Below are positions 1-11,140 of a stretch of 64,000 nucleotides of DNA, one piece after another. The notes beneath the pieces are model-generated. The model saw only the letters and a list, made by a program, of their open reading frames with translations, searched no databases and was not told where the DNA came from. Position numbers and translations under genes: made by a program. This DNA comes from Escherichia coli. GTDB taxonomy: Bacteria > Pseudomonadota > Gammaproteobacteria > Enterobacterales > Enterobacteriaceae. The stretch is taken from NCBI RefSeq assembly GCF_011881725.1, contig NZ_JAATUR010000005.1:62001-126000 (forward strand), in the 5' to 3' direction. Within the stretch, counting starts at the first letter, position 1, and each line of letters starts with the position of its first letter.

Positions 1-157
1 CAGCATCGGAACGCGTAGGCCTGATAAGACGCGTCAGCGTCGCATCAGGCGCTGAATGCCGGATGCGCTTTGCTTATCCGGCCTGCAACATCGGAACGCG
101 TAGGCCTGATAAGGCGCGTCAGCGTCGCATCAGGCGCTGAATGCCGGATGTAGCGAC
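1..157. repeat. REP/BIME repeats downstream of araA
   Basis: Two copies of an 85-bp unit begin at 4 and 89. Each contains the imperfect palindromes typical of enterobacterial REP elements (GCCTGATAAG..., GCGTCGCATCAGGC, GCCGGATG). The second copy stops just before the araA stop codon at 158. In E. coli such repeats lie between araA and araD, so araD is expected just outside the window. REP hairpins usually stabilise upstream mRNA or separate expression of operon genes; that role here is inferred. Confidence 0.85.
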
Positions 158-1660
158 TTAGCGACGAAACCCGTAATACACTTCGTTCCAGCGCAGCGCG
201 TCTTTAAACGCAGGCAGGCGGGTGTCGTTATCAATCACCGTGATTTCAATGTCGTGCATTTCGGCAAACTGGCGCATATCGTTCAGGTTCAGCGCATGAC
301 TGAAGACGGTATGGTGTGCGCCACCGGCAAGGATCCACGCTTCGGAAGCCGTAGGCAGATCCGGTTGCGCTTTCCACAGTGCATTCGCCACCGGCAGTTT
401 TGGCAGGGAGTGCGGAGTTTTCACCGTATCGATGCAGTTAACCAGTAGACGATAACGATCGCCGAGATCAATCAGGCTGGCGACAATGGCTGGACCGGTT
501 TGGGTATTGAAGATCAGGCGGGCAGGATCGTCTTTACCACCAATGCCGAGATGCTGAACGTCGAGGATCGGTTTCTCTTCCACAGCGATCGACGGGCAGA
601 CTTCAAGCATATGGGAGCCGAGCACAAGGTCATTACCTTTCTCAAAGTGGTAGGTGTAGTCCTCCATAAAGGAGGTGCCGCCCTGCAGACCGGTTGACAT
701 CACCTTCATGATGCGAAGCAAGGCGGCAGTTTTCCAGTCGCCTTCGCCCGCAAAGCCGTATCCCTGTTGCATCAGACGCTGTACGGCCAGGCCAGGGAGC
801 TGTTTCAGACCATGTAAATCTTCAAAGGTGGTGGTGAACGCGTGGAAGCCACCTTGTTCCAGGAAACGCTTCATCCCCAGCTCAATACGCGCCGCTTCCA
901 GCACGTTCTGCCGTTTCTCGCCGTGGATTTGAGTGGCAGGTGTCATGGTGTAGCTGCTTTCGTACTCATCGACCAGCGCGTTAACATCGCCATCGCTGAT
1001 GGAGTTCACCACTTGCACCAGATCGCCAACTGCCCAGGTATTGACGGAGAAACCGAACTTGATCTGTGCGGCAACTTTATCGCCGTCAGTGACCGCCACT
1101 TCACGCATGTTATCGCCAAAACGGCAGACTTTCAGATGACGGGTATCCTGTTTAGATACCGCCTGACGCATCCAGGAGCCGATGCGCTCATGCGCTTGTT
1201 TATCCTGCCAGTGACCGGTAACGACGGCATGTTGCTGACGCATACGCGCGCCGATGAAACCGAACTCGCGGCCGCCGTGCGCGGTCTGGTTCAGGTTCAT
1301 AAAGTCCATGTCGATGCTGTCCCACGGCAGCGCCGCGTTGAACTGGGTGTGGAATTGCAGCAACGGTTTATTGAGCATGGTCAGGCCGTTAATCCACATT
1401 TTGGCCGGGGAGAAGGTGTGCAGCCACACCACCAGACCGGCGCAACGATCGTCGTAATTGGCGTCGCGGCAAATAGCGGTGATTTCATCCGGCGTGGTGC
1501 CCAGCGGTTTCAGCACCAGTTTACAGGGCAGTTTCGCTTCCGTATTCAGCGCATTAACGACGTGTTCGGCATGTTGGGTGACCTGACGCAGGGTTTCCGG
1601 GCCATACAGATGCTGGCTACCAATTACAAACCACACTTCATAATTATCAAAAATCGTCAT
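158..1660 (-). CDS. araA: L-arabinose isomerase
   Basis: AraA converts L-arabinose to L-ribulose in the cytoplasm, the first step of arabinose breakdown. The 500 residues equal the E. coli enzyme in length and match it almost throughout. The metal and catalytic residues of the family are in place: Glu306 in the GEGDWK stretch, Glu333, His350, and a His pair near 449-450. It is the second gene of araBAD, starting 10 bp after the araB stop, and is transcribed from pBAD under AraC and CRP control. No anomaly is seen. Confidence 0.98.
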   Translation of the reverse strand: MTIFDNYEVWFVIGSQHLYGPETLRQVTQHAEHVVNALNTEAKLPCKLVLKPLGTTPDEITAICRDANYDDRCAGLVVWLHTFSPAKMWINGLTMLNKPLLQFHTQFNAALPWDSIDMDFMNLNQTAHGGREFGFIGARMRQQHAVVTGHWQDKQAHERIGSWMRQAVSKQDTRHLKVCRFGDNMREVAVTDGDKVAAQIKFGFSVNTWAVGDLVQVVNSISDGDVNALVDEYESSYTMTPATQIHGEKRQNVLEAARIELGMKRFLEQGGFHAFTTTFEDLHGLKQLPGLAVQRLMQQGYGFAGEGDWKTAALLRIMKVMSTGLQGGTSFMEDYTYHFEKGNDLVLGSHMLEVCPSIAVEEKPILDVQHLGIGGKDDPARLIFNTQTGPAIVASLIDLGDRYRLLVNCIDTVKTPHSLPKLPVANALWKAQPDLPTASEAWILAGGAHHTVFSHALNLNDMRQFAEMHDIEITVIDNDTRLPAFKDALRWNEVYYGFRR

Positions 1661-1670
1661 TGTCGTGTCC

Positions 1671-3709
<2,039 letters not shown>

Positions 3710-4555
3710 ATGGCTGAAGCGCAAAATGATCCCCTGCTGCCGGGTTACTCGTTTAACGCCCATCTGGTGGCGGGGTTAACGCCGATTGAGGCCAACGGTT
3801 ATCTCGATTTTTTTATCGACCGACCGCTGGGAATGAAAGGCTATATTCTTAATCTCACCATTCGTGGGCAGGGTGTGGTGAAAAACCAGGGGAGAGAATT
3901 TGTCTGCCGACCGGGGGATATTTTGTTGTTTCCACCAGGAGAAATTCATCACTATGGTCGCCATCCAGAGGCCCGCGAATGGTATCACCAGTGGGTTTAT
4001 TTTCGGCCCCGCGCATACTGGCATGAATGGCTAAACTGGCCGTCAATATTTGCCAATACCGGTTTCTTTCGTCCGGACGAAGCGCACCAGCCGCATTTCA
4101 GCGATTTGTTTGGGCAAATTATCAATGCCGGACAAGGAGAAGGGCGCTATTCGGAATTGCTGGCGATAAATCTTCTTGAGCAATTGTTACTACGGCGCAT
4201 GGAAGCGATTAATGAGTCGCTCCATCCGCCAATGGATAACCGAGTGCGCGAGGCTTGTCAGTACATCAGCGATCACCTTGCGGACAGCAATTTTGATATT
4301 GCCAGCGTCGCGCAGCACGTTTGCCTGTCGCCGTCGCGTCTGTCGCATCTGTTCCGCCAGCAGTTAGGGATTAGCGTCTTAAGCTGGCGCGAAGATCAGC
4401 GTATCAGTCAGGCGAAACTGTTACTTAGCACTACACGTATGCCTATCGCTACCGTGGGACGCAATGTCGGCTTTGACGATCAACTCTATTTTTCGCGTGT
4501 GTTTAAAAAATGCACAGGTGCAAGCCCAAGTGAGTTTCGTGCAGGGTGTGAATAA
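3710..4555 (+). CDS. araC: Arabinose operon regulator AraC, 281-residue form
   Basis: AraC binds L-arabinose through its N-terminal cupin domain and arm and activates araBAD; without sugar it represses by DNA looping. The start MAEAQNDP is the K-12 start, although an in-frame ATG-like start lies 17 codons upstream. The two helix-turn-helix motifs of the C-terminal AraC/XylS domain are present (about residues 196-215 and 245-268). The protein ends ...SEFRAGCE at 281, whereas K-12 AraC continues for 11 more residues. Salmonella AraC also has 281 residues, so this is probably functional and perhaps the older form. The accessory block begins right at this end. Confidence 0.97.
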
Positions 4556-5011
4556 AACTTCATTTTTAATGAATGGTTAGCATTTTCAGATAGATATTAA
4601 ATATATATTTAACAGGGTGTCATTGGGTGCCTCATATTTAATATCTATCAGTCATTGGAATAAATGAATTAAAGGTGCTAATTATAAAATGGAATTGTAA
4701 TAATTCATTTCTTTTTGCTGTATTAGCTCTGCTGAAGGGTTATGCTCTATTTAATGTAATTCAGAGCAAAAGTTCTTCTTTTGATTTCATCTCATATTAA
4801 TAAATCTTAAATTTCGCATTAACTAATCTTGAATACGCAAAATAAAGGTATATGATGTGCCTTACACAAAAGGAGCGCAGTTTCTTAATGTTACTTTGAG
4901 TAACACTAAAAACTACAGCTCGCTTGTCTGTAGAGCGCTTTTTTTGCGAGCCATTACTTTCATTTGTAAGTGATCGTAATGTAGTTATATATGTTATTTT
5001 AGGGATGAATA
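4556..5011 (+). promoter_or_regulatory. A+T-rich leader upstream of the major pilin with hairpins
   Basis: This 456-bp gap is strikingly A+T-rich up to about 4870, as expected for an H-NS-silenced fimbrial promoter region (inference). Near its end are a hairpin GTTACT-ttg-AGTAAC (4890-4904), then CTACAG...CTGTAG (4913-4918 with 4928-4933) followed by AGCGCTTTTTTT, and a competing pair GCTCGC (4918-4923) with GCGAGC (4946-4951). The second hairpin plus T-run resembles an intrinsic terminator placed in the leader. An AGGAG at 4872-4876 precedes a mini-ORF ATG TTA CTT TGA (4888-4899). No GATC-based Dam switch or invertible element was found. Confidence 0.5.
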
Positions 5012-5617
5012 ATGAAAAATAGTATTAAGAGCGCCATTGCTGCCGCATTGGTTATGGGTATTACATCGTATGCTCATGCTGGTCCTGACGGCAGTAACCA
5101 CGGTACTGTGACTTATATTGGTACAATTGAAGAGTCAGCTTGCTCCATTAAAGCAGAAGATGTAGATAAGGAAGTCGATCTGGGTGGCTCTATCGGTACG
5201 GGTACGATTGCTGCGGGTAAAGATTCCACAAAAATTCATTACACCATTGAATTAGAAGGTTGTAACTTCACTGCGGGCACCAAAAATATGCACACAGTGA
5301 TCACTGCTGCTTCTGATGCTTACTCAGGAAACTCCGATTATCTGGCGTTAATGAGTACGCAGGGAACGGGTGAAATGAAAGGTGCATATATTCAGCTAGG
5401 TAATAAAGATGAAACCCCGGTTAAATTGGGCGAGGTGGTTGATGAGGGCATTGTGATGGAGTCTGACAATGTAACCGGTAAAACAAACCAAACCGTACAT
5501 TTAACCGCATGGGTACATGGTGTATCTACAACCACGTATAGCGCGGGTTCTTCTAATGGCACAATTGATCTTGGTCCATTCAGAACGCCAGCTAATTACG
5601 AAATCAGCTACGATTAA
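5012..5617 (+). CDS. Major fimbrial subunit (pilin) of the chaperone-usher locus
   Basis: A predicted secreted protein of 201 residues with a cleavable signal peptide ending SYAHA (about 1-23). The mature part has the pilin pattern: a short N-terminal extension, an ESACSI segment whose Cys should pair with the one in LEGCNF to form the conserved pilin disulphide, a FimA-like alternation of beta strands, and a C-terminal strand ending in a Tyr (YEISYD) suited to donor-strand pairing. An AGGGAT ribosome site precedes the ATG. It is first in the operon and separated from the usher by 326 bp, as is usual for a strongly expressed major subunit. The subtype is not recognised. Confidence 0.85.
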   Translation: MKNSIKSAIAAALVMGITSYAHAGPDGSNHGTVTYIGTIEESACSIKAEDVDKEVDLGGSIGTGTIAAGKDSTKIHYTIELEGCNFTAGTKNMHTVITAASDAYSGNSDYLALMSTQGTGEMKGAYIQLGNKDETPVKLGEVVDEGIVMESDNVTGKTNQTVHLTAWVHGVSTTTYSAGSSNGTIDLGPFRTPANYEISYD

Positions 5618-5943
5618 TTCTATTAGTTGATGGCGTATTATCTCAGACATAAGCGTTAATCTTAAATTATAGTTATCTGAATCATTGATAATGTAATGTG
5701 CGAGGATTTTTATCCTTATTTTATTGGGTGATGATTTCCTCGCATCTGTACGTAATGCCTGATGAATTAATACGCTTATTTTAAAGTGTCGAAAGTATAC
5801 TTGTTTAATTAGCGAGTATATTTATTTTGATATTTTAAAATAATTAAGCATTAAATGATTGTTATGCATATTTTCTGGTTGGTGGGGGGGCTCTTCTTAT
5901 CACCAGGAACATAGCCACCACTTGCGGTCAGGGATGGATTCCG
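5618..5943 (+). promoter_or_regulatory. Gap between major pilin and usher, with inverted repeat and G-tract
   Basis: This 326-bp A+T-rich gap contains no credible gene. An 8-bp inverted repeat, TGCGAGGA at 5699-5706 and TCCTCGCA at 5737-5744, could form a hairpin with a 30-base loop. It might protect or partly end the pilin mRNA, but no T-run follows it. A run of seven G at 5884-5890 lies 53 bp before the usher start. An AGGGATGG ribosome site (5930-5937) overlaps a five-codon ORF at 5934-5951 that spans the usher ATG out of frame. Confidence 0.45.
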
Positions 5944-8583
5944 ATGCTTAAACGCGCCCATTTTCGTTTACAAGTATTAACTGCAGCCGTCATATTAGCG
6001 CTTACAGGGGGGCTGAACACCAGCCACGCTGATGAGATTACGCAGTTTAATACCCAGTTCCTGGACGTCAAAAAGGGAACGCAAGTCGATCTGGTTCGCT
6101 TCTCCCGCAAAGGTTACGTCATGCCGGGAAAGTACAATCTCAGAGTGGCGGTAAATAAATATCCGTTGGCAGGTGATTACGACATCACCTGGTATGCCGA
6201 TGATCAAGATCCTGCGAATAGTTATCCCTGCTTGTCTCCAGAGCTGGTAAACCTATTAGGCTTTAAAGCCGAAGTTGTGGAGAAATTTGTCTGGATAAAA
6301 GACGGACAATGTCTCAAGCCCGCTCAACTTGATGGCATAGATACGCAGGCTGATTTAAGTGTCTCACTGCTGACGATTGTTATTCCACAAGCTTATCTTG
6401 AATACACCGATGATGACTGGGACCCTCCGGCGCGTTGGGATGATGGTATTGCTAGCCTGCTGTTCGACTACAACGTGAATACACAATGGCAACATGGCGA
6501 AGGCGAAAGCAGCAGTGAGCAAAGTATTAATGCCAACGGCACGGTGGGGGCAAACTATGGCCCCTGGCGTCTGAGGGCAGACTGGCAGAGCGACTACACC
6601 AAATATAGTGGCGGTAGCGACAATAGTAGTAGCCACGATAATGCTCCCCAACGAAACTGGGACTGGACGCGGTTATACGCTTACCGGGCATTACCCTCGT
6701 TGGGCGCGCAACTGACGCTTGGCGAGAGTTCTCTGGCCTCTGATATTTTTGACACCTTCGACTTTGTTGGTGCCAGTCTGGTTACGCAGGATCAAATGTT
6801 GCCGCCCAGGCTTCGCGGCTATGCGCCTGATATCGTCGGGGTGGCGCGTTCTAACGCCCGCGTAGTGGTGAGTCAGCAAGGGCGAATTATTTATGATCAA
6901 CAGATTCCCGCCGGGCCGTTTCATATCCAGGATATTGACCAGAGTGTTTCTGGCGATCTGCACGTGCGCATTGAAGAGCAGGGCGGGCAGGTACAGGAAT
7001 ATGATGTCAGCACCGCGTCTATTCCCTATCTGACAAGGGCCGGACAAGTCCGTTACAAAATGGAAGCGGGTCGTCCTCAGGACTGGGATCGCCACATGAC
7101 AGGTGATGCTTTTGCCAGTAGCGAAGCCTCGTGGGGGATTGCCGATGGTTGGTCACTCTATGGTGGCGGCGTTGGTTCGCAGGACTATCAGGCCGTGGCG
7201 TTGGGGCTCGGTCGCGACATGGCGCTGTTGGGTGCGCTTTCTGTCGATGTGACGCATTCACGCGCCAAATTACCGGCAGATAGCGGCTATGGAGAAGGCA
7301 CTCTGCAAGGCAACTCGTACCGGGTGAGTTATGCCAAAGACATTGACTCTATTCATGGTCGCTTTACGTTTGCCGGATATCGCTTTTCCGAAGAAAACTT
7401 CATGACCATGAGTGATTACCTGGATGCGAACGATGACGATCACACTCGTAGCGGGCATGATAAAGAGATGTATACCGCCAGCTATAACCAGGTTTTCCCG
7501 GATCTGAATGTTTCAGCATATCTAACCTACACCCATCGCACCTACTGGGATCGTGAATCGCAAAGCAACTACAACGTTATGCTGTCCTACTTTTTTAGCG
7601 CAGGTAGCCTGCGTAATGTCAGCGTCTCACTGACCGGTTTCCGCAATGAGTACGATGACGACACAGATAAAGGTGCGTACCTCTCTATTTCAGTTCCGTG
7701 GGGTAACGACGCCACTATCAGCTACAACGGGCAGTACAACAAAGATAACTCCTCAAACAAAGTGGGTTTTTATCAGCGTCTTGATGAACGCAACAACTAC
7801 CAGTTAAGCGCAGGGAGTACCCGTGATGGCGGTAGCGCCAGTGGCTATTTCAGCCATGATGGTTCTGTGGCGGATGTAGATCTCAGTGCCAGTTATCAGG
7901 CCGGTAGCTACCGGTCCGCGGCGCTTTCTTTACAGGGTGGGATGACGTTAACGGCTAATGGTGGCGCTTTGCATCGGATGACTTCGCCAGGTAGCACTCG
8001 CCTGCTGGTCGATACGGAAGGCGTCGCGGGTGTGCCGGTTGGCGGTTACGATGCGCCGGTTTACAGCAACCACTTTGGTAAGGCGGTGCTGACTGATGTG
8101 AACAATTACAGTCGCAGCCAGGCGCGTATTGATCTGGACAATTTGCCAGAAAATGCTGAGTCCACCCAGTCAGTCGTGCAGGCGACGCTGACGGAAGGTG
8201 CGATCGGTTATCGCCAGTTTGCGGTGATTAGCGGTCAGAAGGCGATGGTTGTCGTTCGCCTGAGCAACGGTCAGCATCCGCCATTTGGTGCTGAAGTGAA
8301 AAATGCGCGCGGTCAACAGGTAGGCTTACTGGATGAGGACGGCAACGTCTACCTTGCGGGGGTTAATGCCGGGGAAGAAATGCAGGTCATCTGGGATGGC
8401 GAGGCGCAATGTAATATCGCGCTACCGACTCCCTTACCTGCCGATCTGTTTAGCGGTTTGCTCTTGCCATGTCTCGGAGAGCATTCGGGTACTAACATCG
8501 CCCAGCCGATAATTAAACCTGCCATTCAAGAGCAAACACAAGTCGCTCCGTCTGCGAAGCCAAAGTCGATTTCGCTTAACTAA
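5944..8583 (+). CDS. Outer membrane fimbrial usher
   Basis: This 879-residue FimD/PapC-family usher should form the outer membrane pore through which chaperone-subunit complexes pass and polymerise. A signal peptide ends near TSHA (about residue 29). The N-terminal periplasmic domain begins ITQFNTQFLD, with a Cys pair in the region 76-105. The plug-domain region holds GVARSNARVVVSQQG (from about 299) and the following IPAGPFHIQDID. The C-terminal domain has CNIALP... and a last Cys near LLLPC. The barrel region is rich in aromatic and Gly residues. It is followed by two chaperone genes at 19-bp spacing. Confidence 0.93.
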   Translation: MLKRAHFRLQVLTAAVILALTGGLNTSHADEITQFNTQFLDVKKGTQVDLVRFSRKGYVMPGKYNLRVAVNKYPLAGDYDITWYADDQDPANSYPCLSPELVNLLGFKAEVVEKFVWIKDGQCLKPAQLDGIDTQADLSVSLLTIVIPQAYLEYTDDDWDPPARWDDGIASLLFDYNVNTQWQHGEGESSSEQSINANGTVGANYGPWRLRADWQSDYTKYSGGSDNSSSHDNAPQRNWDWTRLYAYRALPSLGAQLTLGESSLASDIFDTFDFVGASLVTQDQMLPPRLRGYAPDIVGVARSNARVVVSQQGRIIYDQQIPAGPFHIQDIDQSVSGDLHVRIEEQGGQVQEYDVSTASIPYLTRAGQVRYKMEAGRPQDWDRHMTGDAFASSEASWGIADGWSLYGGGVGSQDYQAVALGLGRDMALLGALSVDVTHSRAKLPADSGYGEGTLQGNSYRVSYAKDIDSIHGRFTFAGYRFSEENFMTMSDYLDANDDDHTRSGHDKEMYTASYNQVFPDLNVSAYLTYTHRTYWDRESQSNYNVMLSYFFSAGSLRNVSVSLTGFRNEYDDDTDKGAYLSISVPWGNDATISYNGQYNKDNSSNKVGFYQRLDERNNYQLSAGSTRDGGSASGYFSHDGSVADVDLSASYQAGSYRSAALSLQGGMTLTANGGALHRMTSPGSTRLLVDTEGVAGVPVGGYDAPVYSNHFGKAVLTDVNNYSRSQARIDLDNLPENAESTQSVVQATLTEGAIGYRQFAVISGQKAMVVVRLSNGQHPPFGAEVKNARGQQVGLLDEDGNVYLAGVNAGEEMQVIWDGEAQCNIALPTPLPADLFSGLLLPCLGEHSGTNIAQPIIKPAIQEQTQVAPSAKPKSISLN

Positions 8584-8602
8584 TAAGTCGTAAGGATACG
8601 GT

Positions 8603-9355
8603 ATGAATCACAAAATACTCCAGATGGGAGTAATGCTGACACTGCTTTCAGTCTCTTGTGTGCAGGCTTCCGTAGCGCCGGATCGCACCCGAGTTATCTT
8701 CAATGGTGATAAAAAATCGGTCGTTGTGACGTTGAGAAACGACAGCAGTACATCGCCTTTTCTGGCGCAATCCTGGATTGAGGATACTGGTCGACACAAA
8801 ATTAGCGAACCATTGGTACTGTTGCCACCGTTGCAACGTATTGAGCCAATGAGTAAGGGGCAGGTTAAAATTCAGTTAATCTCTGCCGCGCCTGCGCTAC
8901 CACAAGACAGGGAGTCGATGTTTTTCTATGTGGTACGTGAAATTCCTCAGGAGAGCAGTAATAAAAACGCCAGTTCGATGCAACTCGCACTCCAGTCGCG
9001 GATAAAAGTATTTTACCGCCCCGCAGCCGTAGTAAAGCAGTTGGATGAACTCCATCCCTGGCAATATAAAACGACGCTGACCCGAATTGGCGACCGCTAT
9101 CAGGTGAACAATCCAACGCCCTGGTTTGTTGTATTAGTTGATGCTCGCGATCGTAAAGGCGGGAAAAGCGCTCAAGGTTTCAAATCACTCTCTGTTCCGC
9201 CTTTTAGCAATCAGCCGTTAGGCGTGAGTGCCGGTGCATTAGGGGCGACGCCCGTGCTGACATACATCAATGATTACGGCGCAATGTTACCGCTGATATT
9301 CAATTGCAGCGGGAGCACCTGTGTGGTGAACGAAGCGCAGAGTCGCGAGAAATAA
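8603..9355 (+). CDS. Periplasmic fimbrial chaperone, first copy
   Basis: A PapD-family chaperone of 250 residues that should cap pilin subunits in the periplasm by donor-strand complementation and deliver them to the usher. After a 22-residue signal peptide (ending CVQA) the mature protein starts SVAPDRTR. This places the conserved Arg at position 8, and the second anchor Lys is in RIKVFYRP at about mature 113. The DRESMFFYVVREIP motif is the family signature. The F1-G1 loop is short, fitting the FGS type. It is a close paralogue of the next gene. Confidence 0.93.
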   Translation: MNHKILQMGVMLTLLSVSCVQASVAPDRTRVIFNGDKKSVVVTLRNDSSTSPFLAQSWIEDTGRHKISEPLVLLPPLQRIEPMSKGQVKIQLISAAPALPQDRESMFFYVVREIPQESSNKNASSMQLALQSRIKVFYRPAAVVKQLDELHPWQYKTTLTRIGDRYQVNNPTPWFVVLVDARDRKGGKSAQGFKSLSVPPFSNQPLGVSAGALGATPVLTYINDYGAMLPLIFNCSGSTCVVNEAQSREK

Positions 9356-9373
9356 TCGACGGGTGGAAGAAAA

Positions 9374-10120
9374 ATGAAAAAAATCTATTTATTTCCTGGA
9401 TTACTCAGTTTGTTATTTTCTTGCTGGGGACACGCTGCGGTAACGCCCGATCGCTCTCGGGTTATTTTTGACGGTGGCGAAAAGTCGGTCAGCGTTACGT
9501 TGAGCAACAACAGCGATAAACATCCCTACCTGGCACAATCCTGGCTGGAGAATGCGCAGAAAGAAAAGGTGACCTCGCCACTGGTGGTTCTGCCACCACT
9601 ATTGCGTATTGAGCCGAAATCAGACGGGCAGGTGAAAATCCTCGGCATGCCGGCATTAAGTCACTTACCGCAGGACAGAGAATCACTGTTCTACTTTAAT
9701 GTGCGCGAAATTCCACCCAAAAGCGATAAACCTAATACCCTGCAAATTGCCCTACAGACCCGACTCAAGCTGTTTTATCGCCCGGCAGCGCTGGCAAAAC
9801 AGGCAGATTTGTTCCATCCGTGGCAGCACAAAATTACGCTCAATCGTCTGGGCGATCGCTACCAGGTCAATAACCCCACGCCTTATTACGTGGTTCTGAT
9901 CGGCGCCAGTGAGAGTAAAAATGGTCCATCGCCTGCCGGATTCGAGCCACTAATGTTGGCACCGTTAGACACTCAGCCTTTAAGTGTCAATGCCAGCGCT
10001 CTGGAGCGTGCCCCAGTGCTGACCTATGTGAATGATTATGGCGCTCGTTTGCCGTTGTTCTTCATTTGCAGCGGCGATCGTTGTCAGGTGGATGACGCTC
10101 GCAGCATTAAACAGCAATAA
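9374..10120 (+). CDS. Periplasmic fimbrial chaperone, second copy
   Basis: A second PapD-family chaperone, 248 residues, 18 bp after the first. The signal peptide ends GHA (about residue 21), mature AVTPDRSR again gives Arg8, and RLKLFYRP gives the Lys near mature 111. DRESLFYFNVREIP is present. The two chaperones align from end to end with many substitutions, so they come from an old tandem duplication. One may serve the major pilin and the other the tip subunits, as seen in other fimbrial operons with two chaperones; this division of labour is inferred. Confidence 0.93.
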   Translation: MKKIYLFPGLLSLLFSCWGHAAVTPDRSRVIFDGGEKSVSVTLSNNSDKHPYLAQSWLENAQKEKVTSPLVVLPPLLRIEPKSDGQVKILGMPALSHLPQDRESLFYFNVREIPPKSDKPNTLQIALQTRLKLFYRPAALAKQADLFHPWQHKITLNRLGDRYQVNNPTPYYVVLIGASESKNGPSPAGFEPLMLAPLDTQPLSVNASALERAPVLTYVNDYGARLPLFFICSGDRCQVDDARSIKQQ

Positions 10121-10131
10121 CCAGAGGAGCG

Positions 10132-10641
10132 ATGAACGCAATGAGAAGACTTCTCTCGGGCGTAACTGGCCTGGTAGCGCTGCTGGCAGGTGCCCCGGTG
10201 CTGGCCGAAGGCAGCAAAAGCGTCAATATGGTGGTTAAGGTGCTGGTAGACGCACCGCCCCCCTGTTCAGTGCAAGGTTCTACGGTGAGCTTCGGCAAAA
10301 TGCTGATCACTAAAGTGAATGGCGCTAATTACACCAAACCCGTGGGCTACACCCTAAACTGCGATTCCCGGTTGAGCGATCTGCTGAAGTTACAAATTCA
10401 GGGGACGGCGGTAAATATTAACGGCGAACAGGTGCTGGATACGGGGATTTCTGGCTATGGCCTACGGATACAGCTAGCCAGTGATAAAACGCTACTGGCG
10501 CCGGGAACGGCAAGCTGGTTCAACTTCAACTACGCTGGCAACAATGCTCCAGTGCTGGAAGCAGTTCCGGTGAAAACCACCAGCACCGTTGCAACGGGGG
10601 CTTTTTCCGTCAGTGCTACGCTGGTGGTCGATTACCAATGA
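10132..10641 (+). CDS. Minor fimbrial subunit 1
   Basis: A predicted 169-residue pilin with a signal peptide ending APVLA (about 1-25). The mature protein has the PapF/PapK-like pattern: a short N-terminal extension SVNMVVKVLV, PPPCSV with the first Cys, SFGKMLITKVNG, then LNCDS with the second Cys, and a C-terminal ATLVVDYQ donor strand. A strong AGAGGAG (10123-10129) lies only 2 bases from this ATG and 11 from a second in-frame ATG at 10141, so initiation could be at either. Its stop overlaps the next start. It is probably an adaptor or tip component. Confidence 0.85.
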   Translation: MNAMRRLLSGVTGLVALLAGAPVLAEGSKSVNMVVKVLVDAPPPCSVQGSTVSFGKMLITKVNGANYTKPVGYTLNCDSRLSDLLKLQIQGTAVNINGEQVLDTGISGYGLRIQLASDKTLLAPGTASWFNFNYAGNNAPVLEAVPVKTTSTVATGAFSVSATLVVDYQ

Positions 10642-11126
10642 ACAGATACCTCATTATTGCATTCTTGCTGATCCCTAACGCTGTACAGGCTGCTGATGGC
10701 GAATTGATATTTAAAGGCGAATTTGTCAATCCACCAGTATGTACTATCAATAACAATAATAATATTGAGATTGATTTTGGCGATGTAATTATTAATCGAA
10801 TAGATGGCGTAAGCTATAAGTTAGCCGACGTGCCTTATACCATCAGTTGTGCTCCTGATGAACAGTACGACTTATTAACGATGACGTTAACATTCAGTGG
10901 TGAACAAACTGATTTTGAACAAGCCGCAGTAAAAACAGATGTTAATGGCCTCGGGATTAAATTACTGGCTAACGGACAACCTTTTAAAGTGGGAAGTGCT
11001 ATCGGTATTACTAACTACAAAGCAAATTTACCTGTATTAAAGGCTATCCCTGTTCGAAAAACTGGAGTTGAACTGGCTGCAGGGAATTTTGACGCACTGG
11101 CAACGCTGCAGGTCGATTATCAATGA
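10638..11126 (+). CDS. Minor fimbrial subunit 2
   Basis: A 162-residue pilin, ATG overlapping the stop of the previous gene by 4 bp (ATGA). The signal peptide ends NAVQA (about 19). The mature part reads DGELIFKGEFVNPPVCTIN..., then IDFGDVIINRIDG, a second Cys in TISCAPDE, and the C-terminal ATLQVDYQ. This closely parallels minor subunit 1 and the PapF/PapK type, so the two are paralogues. The DNA is noticeably more A+T-rich than its upstream neighbour, with an AAT-rich stretch (10748-10766), suggesting a different history. Confidence 0.85.
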   Translation: MNRYLIIAFLLIPNAVQAADGELIFKGEFVNPPVCTINNNNNIEIDFGDVIINRIDGVSYKLADVPYTISCAPDEQYDLLTMTLTFSGEQTDFEQAAVKTDVNGLGIKLLANGQPFKVGSAIGITNYKANLPVLKAIPVRKTGVELAAGNFDALATLQVDYQ

Positions 11127-11140
11127 TTACGGGAGGCGTG

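Noticed and set aside
4856..5011. Dam-methylation or invertible-element phase switch at the pilin promoter
   Set aside because: No spaced GATC pair and no inverted repeats with a recombinase gene nearby were found.
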